The notes under the pieces were generated by a model. The model did not search any database. It worked only from the letters and a program-made list of their open reading frames with translations, and was not told where the DNA came from. Shown piece by piece: positions 11,511 through 22,361 of a stretch of 47,371 nucleotides of DNA. How positions within the stretch are numbered: position 1 is the stretch's first letter; every line of letters begins with the position of its first letter. A program made the translations under genes and the position numbers. Origin of the DNA: Nemertoderma westbladi (taxonomy: Eukaryota > Xenacoelomorpha > Nemertodermatida > Nemertodermatidae); NCBI GenBank assembly GCA_032718475.1, contig JAUCBJ010008108.1, positions 1 through 47,371 on the forward strand, written 5' to 3'.

Positions 11511-11569
11511 AATGATCATGTAAAACAAAAACACCAACAGTCTAGATCAGCTTTCTTGCTCTGGCGTAA

Positions 11570-11999
11570 TTGCGGTTCTCCGAACAGTGCGAACATTTGT
11601 GCACCAAGGCCCGTTTTAAGCAGGCCAGACGTCAATGTCATCGTCAACAAAAAACAATAGATCAGGATATAATGGCTCAAAATTTGTCATCAGGTGATAC
11701 GACTAAAAACTTTTTGTTGCAGGTTCGGGGATGTACTAACAATAAAACTCCACTACCCAACAAAGTAGGTGACTCTTGTGGTTCTACCGATATCTGTAAT
11801 ATGTGGAAGTCTCACTTTAATATCTTGTATAACTGTGTGGCTGATGACTCTGACAGTGAGTCGGTGAACACCCGTTTAAATAATACTCAAAAAAAGTGAC
11901 TACATTTCTGTGTCATTTAATGAAGTCCTGGATGCTTTTCTCAGTTTATCTACTGGGAAGGTAATTGGTCCTGATGGTATTATGGCTGAACACTTTTTG
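11570..11999 (+). pseudogene. Non-LTR retrotransposon fragment: region just N-terminal to the RT
   Basis: The frame starting about 11570 reads ARFKQARRQCHRQQK, later MAQNLSSGDTTKNF, LPNKVGDSCGSTDI and MWKSHFNILYNCV. This is the usual order of the pre-RT linker in LINE ORF2 proteins. A stop at 11897-11899 is followed in another frame by GKVIGPDGIMAEHF, the K-S-x-G-P-D-G RT motif 0/1. The fragment ends abruptly at 12000, where a fold-back repeat begins. It is probably the 5' part of the RT remnant resuming near 15596, but that join is inference. Confidence 0.75.
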
Positions 12000-13819
12000 T
12001 GGGGCGAGCGACAAAAGTAAGCGAGCTTAGCATACAGGTACCACTAACTCAATCAGTGTGTCTGTTGTTCTGTTGATCTGTTTATCTGTTGTTCTGTTGA
12101 TCTGTTGCTCTGTTGTTCTGTTGTGTCCAATTTTAAACGTTAATAACTCAGCCAAATCTCAATCAAATATATCAGTACATATGTAGTCTGGCAAAAGTTT
12201 AGAAATTTTCCAAGTTGAATTTGCGTGAGGTCTTCATCTTCGTGCAGCATCTGTGTAACTGTCTTACAGTTATAATAAATTTATCTACCCAAAAATTATT
12301 AGGCTTGGCATCAGCTGGTTGCTAGGAGACTAAATCAGCTGGGTTTCTGCCAAATTATGAAATTACAGTAATACCATTGTGGCCAGTCTGCCTGTACCGG
12401 TACTATACTCAATCCCTGAATCCAGGAATCTGGAATCAGACAATACTATTATACTGTATTCGGTGTTTTACGGTACTGGCTGACTGTTACCGTGGTACTG
12501 GTGCAGTGATTATAGATCACGTATACTGGTACAGGACAGGCCTAATTCTGTAATTCCTGAATTCCGTAGGCCCTAACTCACCATGCACTGCAGTGCGGAC
12601 TGACTGTTGGACTGCGGTCCTGAATTAGTTTAGAGGGTCCATTGGCGCCGTACCGCCCTACTACTGTCAGACTGTACGTACAACCGGCTGACCGGACCGG
12701 TAGCAACTGCCAACTACATGACTACCGGTACGGTACTCAACTACAACAGCACTACCGCATTTCCACGCTCCTGTCTGCTGTCAGCAATGAAAGAAAATTA
12801 ATTTTTTCGTTTACGGTTTCTGCTCTTGTTAACGGTTTAATTATGTTAATTAAAGACTACTGGACTATGTATTGGTACGACCGATGGCACCGGCAACTGA
12901 TATAATCAGATGTAGATATACATACCAATCTGCCATTACAACAATAGCAATAGGCCTACCCCTACCAACCATCCATCGACTCAGCAAACTGCAACCATGG
13001 AAGGTATGCGGACTAACCAGCTGACCGGCATTCTAAGTTCAGGTACCCACTACCAGAGTCTACCCAGCTGCCCAGAAAAGTGTTGGAATTGAAATCAAAC
13101 AACTCACCACCAAGTCCGCTTCTGTCTCTTGACCTCGACTTTTGGTATTGCTGCCGCTATGGGCAAACTGGACTAACCGTAACCAAGGATGAAATAATCC
13201 GGTTTTTTAATCTCACTCTGCCATCACACAGTGCCCGGCGGTGTTGAAATTGACACGCATAGTACAAGCAGTAGGCCTATTGCTGCAAGTTTCCGGCTGG
13301 TCGGGTGCAACTGCTGCATCTACATTGCCATACTATAACTCGGGGTCATGAGGACGAGTACTGAGTAGACTATATTCCTAAAAACCAAAACCATACCTGG
13401 CTTCGCCTATTGAACGCATCGGTAGATATAAAGATCGCCAGTCTGCGTTTAGGAAAGATATTTAAATACAAAACAGGACGAGCACAATGAGGCTTATAAT
13501 GAAGACGAGTACTGCATTGACTATATTATTATATAAACTACCTGGCTTCACATATTGAATGTGCGATTGGAAATAAGTTTGTGCTACCCTTCCGCCCTGT
13601 GGGTGGTAGATGTCGCGGTTATGTATTGGTTGGTAGGAGGGGGGGGGGGGGGGGGGGGGTTGCAGATTAAAAGGGCTGAACACGTACTGTCCCCCTTTCT
13701 TTGATTGATTGGCGGTATGGTAAAATTTCTCAAATACTGATTTTGTGATACAGTCGCTCAATTTTAATTTGTATCTCATAACTGGGCCTCGTCCTGCGCG
13801 AAGGCCCCACGAACGTGTA
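12000..13819. mobile_element. Fold-back repeat family member 1 (~1.8 kb, non-autonomous)
   Basis: It begins TGGGGCGAGCGACAAAAGTAAG and continues through GCGAGCTTAGCATACAGGTACC and a CTGTTGTT/CTGTTGATCTG array (12055-12125). It ends GCGCGAAGGCCCCACGAACGTGTA. The same start and end occur in the copies at 14027, 16931 and 31059, which fixes the boundaries. GTGGGGC at the start mirrors GCCCCAC at the end. Inside are CCGGTAC-rich sequence and a poly-G run. No credible gene is present: the minus-strand 105-codon frame (13462-13779) runs across the poly-G tract. Confidence 0.75.
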
Positions 13820-14026
13820 TGCTTGTGGTTATAACCTGGTGCATGCTATTAACATTTTGATAAATGCAATATTTTCCCATTGTTATATGCCATCGTCTAT
13901 GACTAGTACCCATAGTGAAGAATAGAACCGGTGATCTTACTTGTAAAGACAACTATATCCACATATATTGCATTGCTATATCTACAGTATTCAGTAGGCT
14001 TATCGAAGAGCTTATATTGGAACGCT
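13820..14026. other. Spacer between two fold-back elements
   Basis: About 200 bp with no recognised gene or repeat. It may be part of the LINE into which both elements inserted. Confidence 0.4.
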
Positions 14027-15268
14027 GTGAGGTGAGCGACGAAAGTAAGCGAGCTTAGCATACAGGTACCACTAACTCAATCGGTGTGTCTGTTGTTCTG
14101 TTGATCTGTTGTGTCCAATTTTAAACGTTAATAACTCAGCCAAATCTCGATAAAATATATCCAAACTTGGTACATATGTAGTCTGGCAAAAGTTTAGAAA
14201 TTTTCCAAGTAGAATTTGTGTGGGGTCTTCGTGCAACATCTGTGTAACTGTCTTACAGTTATAATAAATTAATCTACCCAAAAATTATTAGGCTTGGCAT
14301 CAGCTGGTTGCTAGGAGACTACAGGATTACAGTACGGTACCGGTACTGTTAACTGTTACAGTGGTACAGAGTTACTGGTACCGTCTTCAGGTCGTTGGTC
14401 GTTGGCAAGGCCATCTAAACATCTTCTTCATCTAAACAGCTTCCGACAGTCCGATGTATCTGGACCCGAGCAGCCAAGTGGCATCAAGATGCGATTAACT
14501 GAGGAATAAATACTACAGAATTTCTTGCTTGTCAGTAAGATTCTATTTACTACACTGGGAATACGGTGGTCAGTTGGATTGTAATGCGGGCCACTGCCAA
14601 GTTCCTCATGCCTCACTCAGGCCACCCACCTTGGAGTGTGGTGGGAAGAGTCCGACTTACGTCGACGACTGGACGAATCGATGAGGTTTGCGATTTGGGT
14701 TTAGCGGCGGCCCGGACAGCCGGATCCTGGGATCGCCTGGGGGAAATTGTTGAAAGTTGGCAGACATGTATCGCACCAGATTACATTCTCTGCCACGCGA
14801 AAGTGTGAGGCGAATTCGTTGTCGAATTTGGTCGGAAGGTGCGGGAATTCTACTGTTCTACGGGTATAAACCGCAGCTGTCCGGTGACTACGGACGGATA
14901 CTGGGATGAGCAGGTATTTCGATAGAGTTTCTCGTATTCTCAATTTTCTCGAATTCTCGATATTTCCTATAAACCACATGGCTTCGCATATTGAACGTGT
15001 GATTGGAAATAAGTTTGTGCTACCCTTCCACCCATTGGGTGATAGATGTCGCGGTTATGTATTGGTTGGTAGGAAGGGGGGGGGGGGGGGGGGGGGTGGG
15101 GTGAGGGGGTCCAGATTAAAAGGGCTGAACACGTACTGTCCCCCTTTCTTTGATTGATTGTCGGTATGGTTAAATTTCTCAAATACTGATTTTGTGATAC
15201 AGTCGCTCAATTTTAATTTGTATCTCATAACTGGGCCTCGTCCTGCGCGAAGGCCCCACGAACGTGTA
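14027..15268. mobile_element. Fold-back repeat family member 2 (~1.24 kb)
   Basis: It starts TGTGAGGTGAGCGACGAAAG, with the same GCGAGCTTAGCATACAGG and CTGTTGTTCTGTTGATC text as member 1, and ends GCGCGAAGGCCCCACGAACGTGTA. The last ~290 bp (from about 14979) are nearly identical to 13544-13819 of member 1, including a poly-G run at 15076-15096. The middle (14380-14980) is unlike member 1 and has nothing I recognise. Confidence 0.75.
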
Positions 15269-15595
15269 TAGATTGCTTGGCAACTTCTAATAATTGTAAA
15301 ACCTCATGTCTGGCTGGACTCCCGAGGGGATAATAATAATCCATGTAAATATCATATATTCAATATAATACGTTTATATAATACTGTAAGTATATCAGGA
15401 CTATGGATACAATGTATAAAATATAGGCCATGTAACAGGGTACTAGAGTATGGTAATAACAATAACAAATAACACCACCACCATACAACAATAGTCAATA
15501 TTGATGGGTCTATTCCAATAATCAATCTAATAAATCTATATCTGGTACTGAAACATGCATTTACACTTTAAAAGAGATAGTACATTATTATCTAG

Positions 15596-16570
15596 CACCT
15601 AACTCGAATGCGTCTATGTATGCATGCTAGACGCCTCTAAAGCATTTGATCGCATAAATCACTATAAACTTTTCGATAAGCTTCTGGGTCGTGGTGTTCC
15701 AATTTACATAATTAGTTTAATAAAATACTGGTATCCTAATCCAGTCATTACGAGTTTGTTGGGGTGGGGTTCTCTCTGCATCTCTGTCGAGTAACTAACG
15801 GTACTTGGCTGGTGGTACTCTTTCGCCTTTATTCTATAATATTTATGTTGATGGTCTTAGCTGTGCTTTAAACAATAGTGGTTTAGGATGTATGATCGAT
15901 AATATTAGAACTTATCACTTACTGTACGCGGATTATCTTTTTCTGCTCTCTAACTCTATTTTTGGACTTCAGAAACGAGTACAAATTGCAGTAGAATTTG
16001 CAAACAATAACTCAATAATTTTTAATGTAAAAAGACCAAGTGTCTATATGTCATACCAAAATCATTTTCACTTGTGCAAAAATTGAACTTTATGGTACTC
16101 TTATTCCTATAGTAGATTCATTTACATACTCAGGTCATATCTTAACATCATCGACTGATGATGAGGTTGATAGGACTATCAATTGCATTCACTTCACGCT
16201 AGAGCCAATACTTCAGTTAGGAAGTTTTACAATGCCTTGGTAGCTGATTATTTCGTGCATATTTTACTCCGATTTATTGTAATAGCCTGTGGGCGTGGAG
16301 GAATTACTCACAATGTATGTTTGACAAAATTAGAGTTGCTTATAACAACTGCTAACTATTTTTCAATATACCTTGTCTAACTAACGATGAACCAACCAGC
16401 ATGTCGCTATTTTTTGGTAGTATGAATTTGCCACTGTTTTGCCATATCCGCAACACTACTACTACTAGGATCGGCATGCTGCATTGCAGCTGCATTTTTA
16501 AGAATGCTGTGCCGGCTTGTCGACAAAATTGCGCCGCCACAATTCCCTATCACCCATGACATTTGCTAGC
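15596..16570 (+). pseudogene. Non-LTR retrotransposon reverse transcriptase, frameshifted
   Basis: Successive frames give MLDASKAFDRINHYKLFDKL (RT domain with the catalytic D-x-S-K-A-F), then GGTLSPLFYNIYVDGLS (about 15809), then LLYADYLFLLS. In that last motif the catalytic YADD is changed to YADY. They are followed by IPIVDSFTYSGHI (about 16106) and HARANTSVRKFYN (about 16186). This is the order of a CR1/jockey-like ORF2 from palm to thumb. At least three frame changes and the YADY substitution show it is dead. Its 5' part is probably 11570-11999, split by the two fold-back elements. Confidence 0.8.
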
Positions 16571-16930
16571 ATCTTCAAGGCCAGTGTCCTTTAAGATGCG
16601 TCTCAAGAAAGTCATGGGCTGTCCACCAAGCTAATTATCATGAGGCTGCCAAAGTACAAGATTATGCACTGGCTGGTCCTCACGGCAAAAGCAATGTCCT
16701 GCGAAGCAACAATATATCCGCAACAAGTCGTCCCGCAGTCTATTACATAGGATCACTGGTACTACGAACCACATCCTTTGCACTGTTTACACTGTCTGCA
16801 GGCCTGAGTCTCGCATTTTTCCCCATGAAGCTATCATGTGATTTTAATATAAATGTTTTAATAATTGTACTTTAAGTAGGGATTTTTTTTTTCGTTTTTT
16901 TTTGTATTATAATACTATTCTGTGCTGTAC
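16571..16930. other. Probable LINE 3' region, no gene
   Basis: Sequence after the LINE coding remnant carries no clear protein motif. It ends in T-rich text (TTTTTTTTTCG) just before a fold-back element. Confidence 0.35.
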
Positions 16931-17550
16931 TGTGGGGCGAGACACGTAGTCGGCGAGCCTTGGCATACGGTTCATATAGGGTAAATGGGGCATGTCCGTC
17001 TGTCTGTCTGTCCGTCCGTCTGTCTGGTAAATGTTTGAACGCGAATTTCTCGGCATCGCTGGTTCGGAATTGAACCAAACTTAGTAGGCAAGTAGTAGAG
17101 AGAAAGTTTAGAAAGTTTGTAAAGTTTGGTGAAAAATCATGCAGTCTGACGTCAGCTACGACAGATTTTGTGGTTTTTAGAAAATGTTAAATTTCTCGGG
17201 AAGGCCTCATTTTCCTGAGCTGAAATTTTGGTGGCCTGTAGAGAATCATGAAGTCTATCTTTTACGAAATTGAAAAGTTAAGACATTTAATTGGGGATCC
17301 GCTAGAGACTCAGAAGTAATGACATAGGCCTACCGGTACGGTACTGCTGTACAGTGCTGCACTGGTAAGTACAAAATTGCAGAATAACAATTTGACACCA
17401 CCTAGCGGATTAACATATGATTGTATATCGAATGAATACATTTATAGCATGGGATATGGGGTTCAAACTAGACATGCCCCATTTGCTCTATATGAACCGT
17501 ATGCCAAGGCTTGCCGACTACGTGCTGCGCGAAGTCCCCACGAACGTGTA
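16931..17550. mobile_element. Fold-back repeat family member 3 (620 bp) with ~70-bp terminal inverted repeats
   Basis: The left arm (16931-17000: GTGGGGCGAGACACGTAGTC, then GCCTTGGCATACGGTTCATA and AATGGGGCATG) is nearly the exact reverse complement of the right arm (about 17475-17540). A short (TCTG/TCCG)n array follows the left arm, corresponding to the CTGTTGTT arrays of the other members. It ends CCCCACGAACGTGTA. This compact copy shows the family architecture best. No coding capacity is visible. Confidence 0.85.
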
Positions 17551-17934
17551 GTTGTAGTGTATGTGAACTGTAGATATGTGCCTCCTGGTGCAGTGTAAAG
17601 AACAAATAAAATAATAACACAAACAAAAACATAAAATTTGCCTCGAGATAGTGACATTGCTCTTGCTCTTGATGAGAGCTTTCTCTGATTGTTGCTTGTG
17701 TGTGGAAATTAATAGCTTGAACTAGGCAGAGACAAACAGAGACAGGCAGGTGAGATTTCTATAATGACCACCTGTGGTTGGCTTTGTAAAATTGGATCTA
17801 GTAGATAATATACTCCCATCAGTGGATGTGTGGCAAGTGGTTGCTGCCCTACGAGTCAATGCAGTTGTGTAGGAGCTACAGTAGTCGACCATGTTACAGG
17901 CAAGTAGGTCGTGCTTAAATATCGGAACCATAGC

Positions 17935-18408
17935 AGAGTGTTTATGCAGATGACTTATCTGTAGCTGATAAGGTTACCCATCTTCACAGTTGGTGGGATG
18001 AAGTGTGTCTGGTTGACTCCCAGAACAAATTAAGTTTGTTAAACCTAATTATCAGGAGGAGACAAGGGAGTGGTTTAGGGATATGGCTATCCAGATTGTT
18101 GGTAGGCACCAGTTCCTTGGGGGGTTATTGGTGATCCTTCAACCAGGAAAGTGTTCGTGGAGAAGAAGTTTGTTGAAGATAAAATCTCAGCTGTTACAAA
18201 TGACTACCCACAGTCTACCCATACAGTCATATCCAATCCATGTGTGTTCAAGCAGAGTGTGATTATCTTATTTAGGTTGTTCCAACTAATTGTGAAGACC
18301 TCACACTGGGCAGTGGGCAGCCCTGCTCCGTGATTTCATTCCCGCCCTTTTCGGAACCACTCTTAACCACACCAAGGAAGACCTTGTTGTTATCCCCGCT
18401 TGTAACTA
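17935..18408 (+). pseudogene. Reverse transcriptase fragment of a second retroelement family
   Basis: The frames read VYADDLSVADKVTHLHSWWD (about 17938-17997, with an intact YADD) and later KFVEDKISAVTNDY and LRDFIPALFG (about 18319). A YADD box followed by L-x-x-W-W-D and later a ...FIPAL block matches a family of RTs common in marine invertebrate genomes. It is distinct from the LINE at 15596. Frameshifts interrupt it, and it ends near 18408, where a different LINE tail begins. Confidence 0.6.
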
Positions 18409-19100
18409 TTATAGATAATTTTATACAAGAATGGCGGGGTAAGATTGATGCATCGCCGAAGGGCGAGTTGTATGTTAGAGTCTCTTTTCATTCTGGGAAT
18501 TACCTTTTTCACCTAAAAGACAAACCAACCCTTCGCAATGCATTATCTCGGTTTAAATATATAATGTAAATAGGACAATATGATAATGCTCGCTCTCCAT
18601 AGTGAAAAATATCAACTTTGGGGCTCGAACCCGGTACCTAGGTTTCAAACTTCTGGATATCAACAGCCGGGGTGAGTGTACTGTGCTTCCAGGCCGGACG
18701 AATATATTTTTCGCAATGGAGAGCATTATCATATTGTCCTATTTACATTACATATCTAATTCACCCCGTCACTCACCCCACAACAATTCATTTATTATCT
18801 CGGTTTAGTTGCGGTTCGCATGACCTGCACATAGAGACTGCTAGGTGGCACCATGTGCCACGTAATGAACGTTTTTGTCAGATCTGTTCAATAAATGTGG
18901 TGGAAGATGAGTTTCATTTTTTGCTGGTTTGTCCTGCCTATCAAACTATTCGCAACATTTTCATAGCTCCATTGATACGTTTCACGTTTTCCTTCCCTCT
19001 TTAAATTTGGGAAGATTATGTGCCTTCGCCGAATGTAATAACAAATCTATCCCTATTCATTTATAAAGCTCTGAAATTACGTAAAAATGCTTTAGAGGTA
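18409..19100 (+). pseudogene. LINE ORF2 C-terminal end (cysteine/histidine domain), split by an insertion
   Basis: The first part reads NFIQEWRGKIDASPKGELY and HLKDKPTLRNALSRF. After the insertion at 18556-18793 the second part reads SRFSCGSHDLHIETARW, RFCQICSINVVEDEFHFLLV and CPAYQTIR. This is the C-terminal Cys-Cys-His-Cys block that ends many LINE ORF2 proteins (L-x-I-E-x-x-R-W ... C-x-x-C ... E-D-E-x-H-F-L-x-x-C). A CCCCCCCCCC stretch and A/T-rich tail follow near 19120. Confidence 0.8.
18556..18793. mobile_element. 238-bp fold-back insertion with 14-bp target duplication
   Basis: ATTATCTCGGTTTA occurs at 18542-18555 and again at 18794-18807, flanking the insert. The insert carries inverted repeats that begin TAATGTAAATAGGACAATAT at 18562 and end at 18750. 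Between them is GGGCTCGAACCCGG, which resembles the T-arm/B-box of a tRNA. A 14-bp duplication is longer than typical of DNA transposons and suits a SINE-like, target-primed insertion. Confidence 0.75.
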
Positions 19101-19429
19101 ACTACTTAGACATATCCCCCCCCCCCCCTTCCCTTCATTTCCTCTATTTGTAATTGTTTCACTCTAGTAATTAATATTTACTGTATACGAATTTTTGTAA
19201 TGAAATACGTAATGTTTAACAACTGGTTAAAGGTTTGTAAAATTAGAATTGTGGCGCTGGGTACTATATATTTGTGCATTATAATTATGTCACTTTTTAG
19301 CCTATAGTTGATACGATTGCTCAGTTTACTTTCAGTATCCTATTTCAGTTATCTATCGTTGTAGTAACTAATGCCAACATTGGCACATTGTGCATGTTGT
19401 CTAATAATATATTATATTACTATAATCAC
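19101..19429. other. Intronic or intergenic sequence next to NCX copy 1
   Basis: AT-rich sequence with no motif. It would be the beginning of the intron after the 19430-19573 exon. The next NCX exon was not found on the minus strand down to position 1. Confidence 0.5.
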
Positions 19430-19573
19430 CTGTAACAGCTGTTAAATCTATCACTTGAAACCGAACCGAAACTCTACCATCGCATCCACAAGTGCGCTCC
19501 AGTGGAATGGCAGCATCATTACAACTCTCCTTGAACCAATAATTTGGTCTACGAAACCCAATCATGCCAGGAG
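19430..19573 (-). CDS. SLC8-like: NCX copy 1, exon 6: start of Calx-beta domain 2
   Basis: The acceptor TTTTTTGAAG and donor ACAG|GTGATT bound a 144-bp exon, phase 1 to phase 1. The first codon is completed by the G left by the 21745-21974 exon, giving Ala. It reads APGMIGFRRPNYWFKES, then IPLERTCGCDGRVSVRFQ and VIDLTAVTG. The family pattern at the start of the second Ca2+-binding (CBD2/Calx-beta) domain is P-G-x-x-x-F ... E-x ... R ... G-x-V-x-V ... D-x-T-A-x-x-G, and this fits. The domain would then continue in a phase-1 exon, which I cannot find to the left; LINE debris occupies that area. It is the last exon recognised of copy 1. Confidence 0.8.
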
Positions 19574-20018
19574 CTTCAAAAAACAAATGTTTAATATATA
19601 CAGTAAGAGCAATAAATGACACAGTAGCCTAGTTCTACAGTATGACGTGACCTCTGCAATTATATAAATTAAATGATGTTTAATAGTTGTACATGTTCCA
19701 CATGTTATTTATTATAATATAATATTTACTTGTTTGAAGTAACATAGCGTTATGTGGAAGTAATTTTGTTATATATCCATTTATATAAAATTAGTGATAT
19801 CCTGTTTTGAAAATCATACAGGAAAAGGACATAAAGATAGAAATACCACAATAATTGTTATAAATTTATAGGTCAAGGCTAGGCCTAGCTTATCAATATT
19901 GCAACAAACTTTAAAAGTAATAAAATGATAATTATTAAAATAATTAAAATGTAAATTTATTTTTTATTATTTTAAATTAAAATTATAAACGTAATCATTA
20001 AAAGGCTCATTCCATGTA

Positions 20019-20823
20019 AAGTGCGGGACATTCGTACGACTTTTTGTGCATACTTTGGAAAACTTTAAAAATTACGGCATGTATTATATATATAATTAAT
20101 AGGCCTCCAACATACGGCTAAGCGGGCTTTAATATGCCATTCCAGCATTCCAATATTGCGATACGTAATGTAACAAAGTTTTTCCTTTTCCTTTCTCAAA
20201 ATTGGAGCAAAAAACATTGCTCTGCCACCACTGGCAATGGCAGTAGAAATGGAGTAGAAAAACAAATAGAGGCCAACATAGTGCATAGTAGGCACGGCGA
20301 TAGCAAATTTGTTTGTATCATTTGTTTGTAGCCTAAGCCCTAGTACAGCGTGGCTCCTACTTGCTGTATATTATTACCTCCGGGCAGTTCAATATTATTT
20401 TACGCTTATGTTAAATTACCATTAAGTGCGCTGTAGGGGTAATGTAATACTAATTAGATAGCCAGATTAGACCTGGAACTGTAGTGCACCCATAAAACCG
20501 TTAATAAATAGTAGCGTATCATGTACGGTCTAGGCCGTGGCATATTGGAGATTGTATTATGCTCCACCCAGGAAGGGGTTAATGGCAGGCCTACAAAATA
20601 TTATTCAGACTATGAAAAAACTAATAAAAATAGGAATTAAAATATTGAGGATATTTTACTGAAATATATGTGATCTTCATGAATTTTTTCATAGTGTCTT
20701 AATATCAGATATTGATATGAAGTTATTATGTCTGTTATGATTATTTCAGTTGAAGTTCTTCCATATATGTAAGTACACGCTTTCTCTACTTCCTTTGATA
20801 TTTCTCCTTTTTGTCCCGCACTT
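20019..20823. mobile_element. MITE with AAGTGCGGGACA termini and TA target sites
   Basis: AAGTGCGGGACA at 20019-20030 is matched by TGTCCCGCACTT at 20812-20823, and both ends are flanked by TA, as for Tc1/mariner-type insertions. The 805-bp interior is AT-rich with no long ORF. It lies in the intron between the 21745-21974 and 19430-19573 exons. Related ends occur at 20830 (direct abutment) and 21230 (AATTGCGGGACA). Confidence 0.7.
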
Positions 20824-20841
20824 TACGTAAAGTGCGGGACA
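20812..20841. repeat. 30-bp perfect palindrome from abutting MITE ends
   Basis: TGTCCCGCACTTTAC is followed immediately by its reverse complement GTAAAGTGCGGGACA. It is explained by the right end of one element touching the left end of another, with TACGTA between them. Confidence 0.95.
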
Positions 20842-21744
20842 CCTTTTTACCACATAACACGAAACACCACAAACAATCTAAGTACTCCAGATTAAAGATA
20901 CATTGTGCTTTGCAAACGACATAACATCATTCTATTATTATATATTTATTATAGAAGTGATCTAGGGGTAGTGTACAAATTTGAACACTACTACCCGGTT
21001 AAAAAGTACGCATGTGATGGGATTAGTCCTACAATTGCGCCAATAAAAGATAAGTTATTTTCGGTAAAATAAACTTATCATTCGAGGTTAATCCCTCCCT
21101 TCCTATAATAAATGTATAATAACAAACACCTCGAAAAATACAGCTTGCCAACACATTGTTACTATCAATAATAAATCATTCTATTATAATATGTCTATCC
21201 TGTACAAATAAAATATGGTGTTCAGCGTAAATTGCGGGACATTATGATGTAAGTTGAATTTGGGCAATGAATTTTTAGATACAAAGTTATTTCATATGCA
21301 CTATATAACACTTTTTATTATCCTGGTGCTAATTTTTACTAGTTACTCTTTTAGATATGGCATTTTTTAGCTGAATTAAAAAATTATTATTATTATTTAA
21401 TTGACAGCAAATGATTTCATTAGAAAATATGATTGTGTTGCTTGGAAAAGTACTCTATTACGTTGCCTTCTGCCTAAAGCTACTCATAAAACACGGTTGT
21501 CATATTATGCACTTAGTTCACTGTATTTTTGCAGTTTTAAACGGTAAGGGCGAATAACACCAGATTTCAGAAAGTTAACCAAATTTGATGCAGTTTTTTA
21601 TATTAAATTTGTAAATCGCATCATAATATATTGGTTCTGAAAATTGATATGAGAAGCAATAATTCACTTTTTTCAAAATTGGCACTGCGGTTGACATTTG
21701 CGTGGAATGAGCCAAAAATAGAATTAAACCAATAAACCACTCAC

Positions 21745-21974
21745 CATCGTTATCTATAATGGTGACTGCGCAACTCTGTGTCCGACCGATGATTGCTCTT
21801 CCTTCCACAACGGACGATAATTTCACGATGAATACCTCATCCGGCTCCCAAATGTTATCATCGATAATATTTATAACAATCTCTTCCCGAGTGATTCCCT
21901 CCCCGATTTCCAGTATTCCACTGGCAGCGACGTAATCCTCTCCAGCTACTGCCGTCTCATCTTCAGTATGGTAT
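21745..21974 (-). CDS. SLC8-like: NCX copy 1, exon 5: main part of Calx-beta domain 1
   Basis: The acceptor CTTATTGTACAG and donor GATG|GTGAGT bound a 230-bp exon. It reads YHTEDETAVAGEDYVAASG, then EGITREEIVINIIDDNIWEP, DEVFIVKLSSV and CAVTIIDND. This is the core of a Calx-beta domain: T-E-D-x-T-A-x-A-G-x-D-Y, I-I-D-D-x-x-x-E-x-D-E-x-F, and the closing V-T-I-x-D-x-D. In NCX proteins the first Calx-beta domain (CBD1) is the primary cytosolic Ca2+ sensor. Two acidic clusters that are DDD in vertebrate NCX1 read DDN and DND here, so Ca2+ affinity may differ (inference). The first codon is completed by AG of the previous exon. It ends in phase 1, matching the 19430-19573 exon. Confidence 0.92.
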
Positions 21975-22361
21975 CTGTACAATAAGAAATGTTTGTTTAT
22001 ATAAACTACCAATACTATTAGCTTACCATTAAACTACCAAACTAACTGACTGTCTTATCGACCATAGGATCATATTGAATTTTTATTAAAGTTTTTACAT
22101 ACAATTTATTTCTTTATTATATTAAAAATGATTATTCAACATGATTAAAGTTACCTCTGGATTCGAGGTTGCCAACATTTCTCTAATTTTTAAACATGTA
22201 GAGTAACCTTTTGTACTTCAGATTAAAATTTATAAAACAAAAAACAGTTACAACAAGACACAGACACAACAATAAGGTTGACATATGTAACAAGCTATAA
22301 GTTAATACCATATAAATTCAAAAATTATAGAGACAATGTACATTAGTGACATCCAACTAAC

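Noticed and set aside
13462-13779. A 105-codon minus-strand frame with a poly-Pro run, partly shared with 14967-15182
   Set aside because: It crosses the poly-G tract and is in the conserved right end of the fold-back family. The shared part is explained by DNA-level similarity, and neighbouring codons are not conserved as protein.
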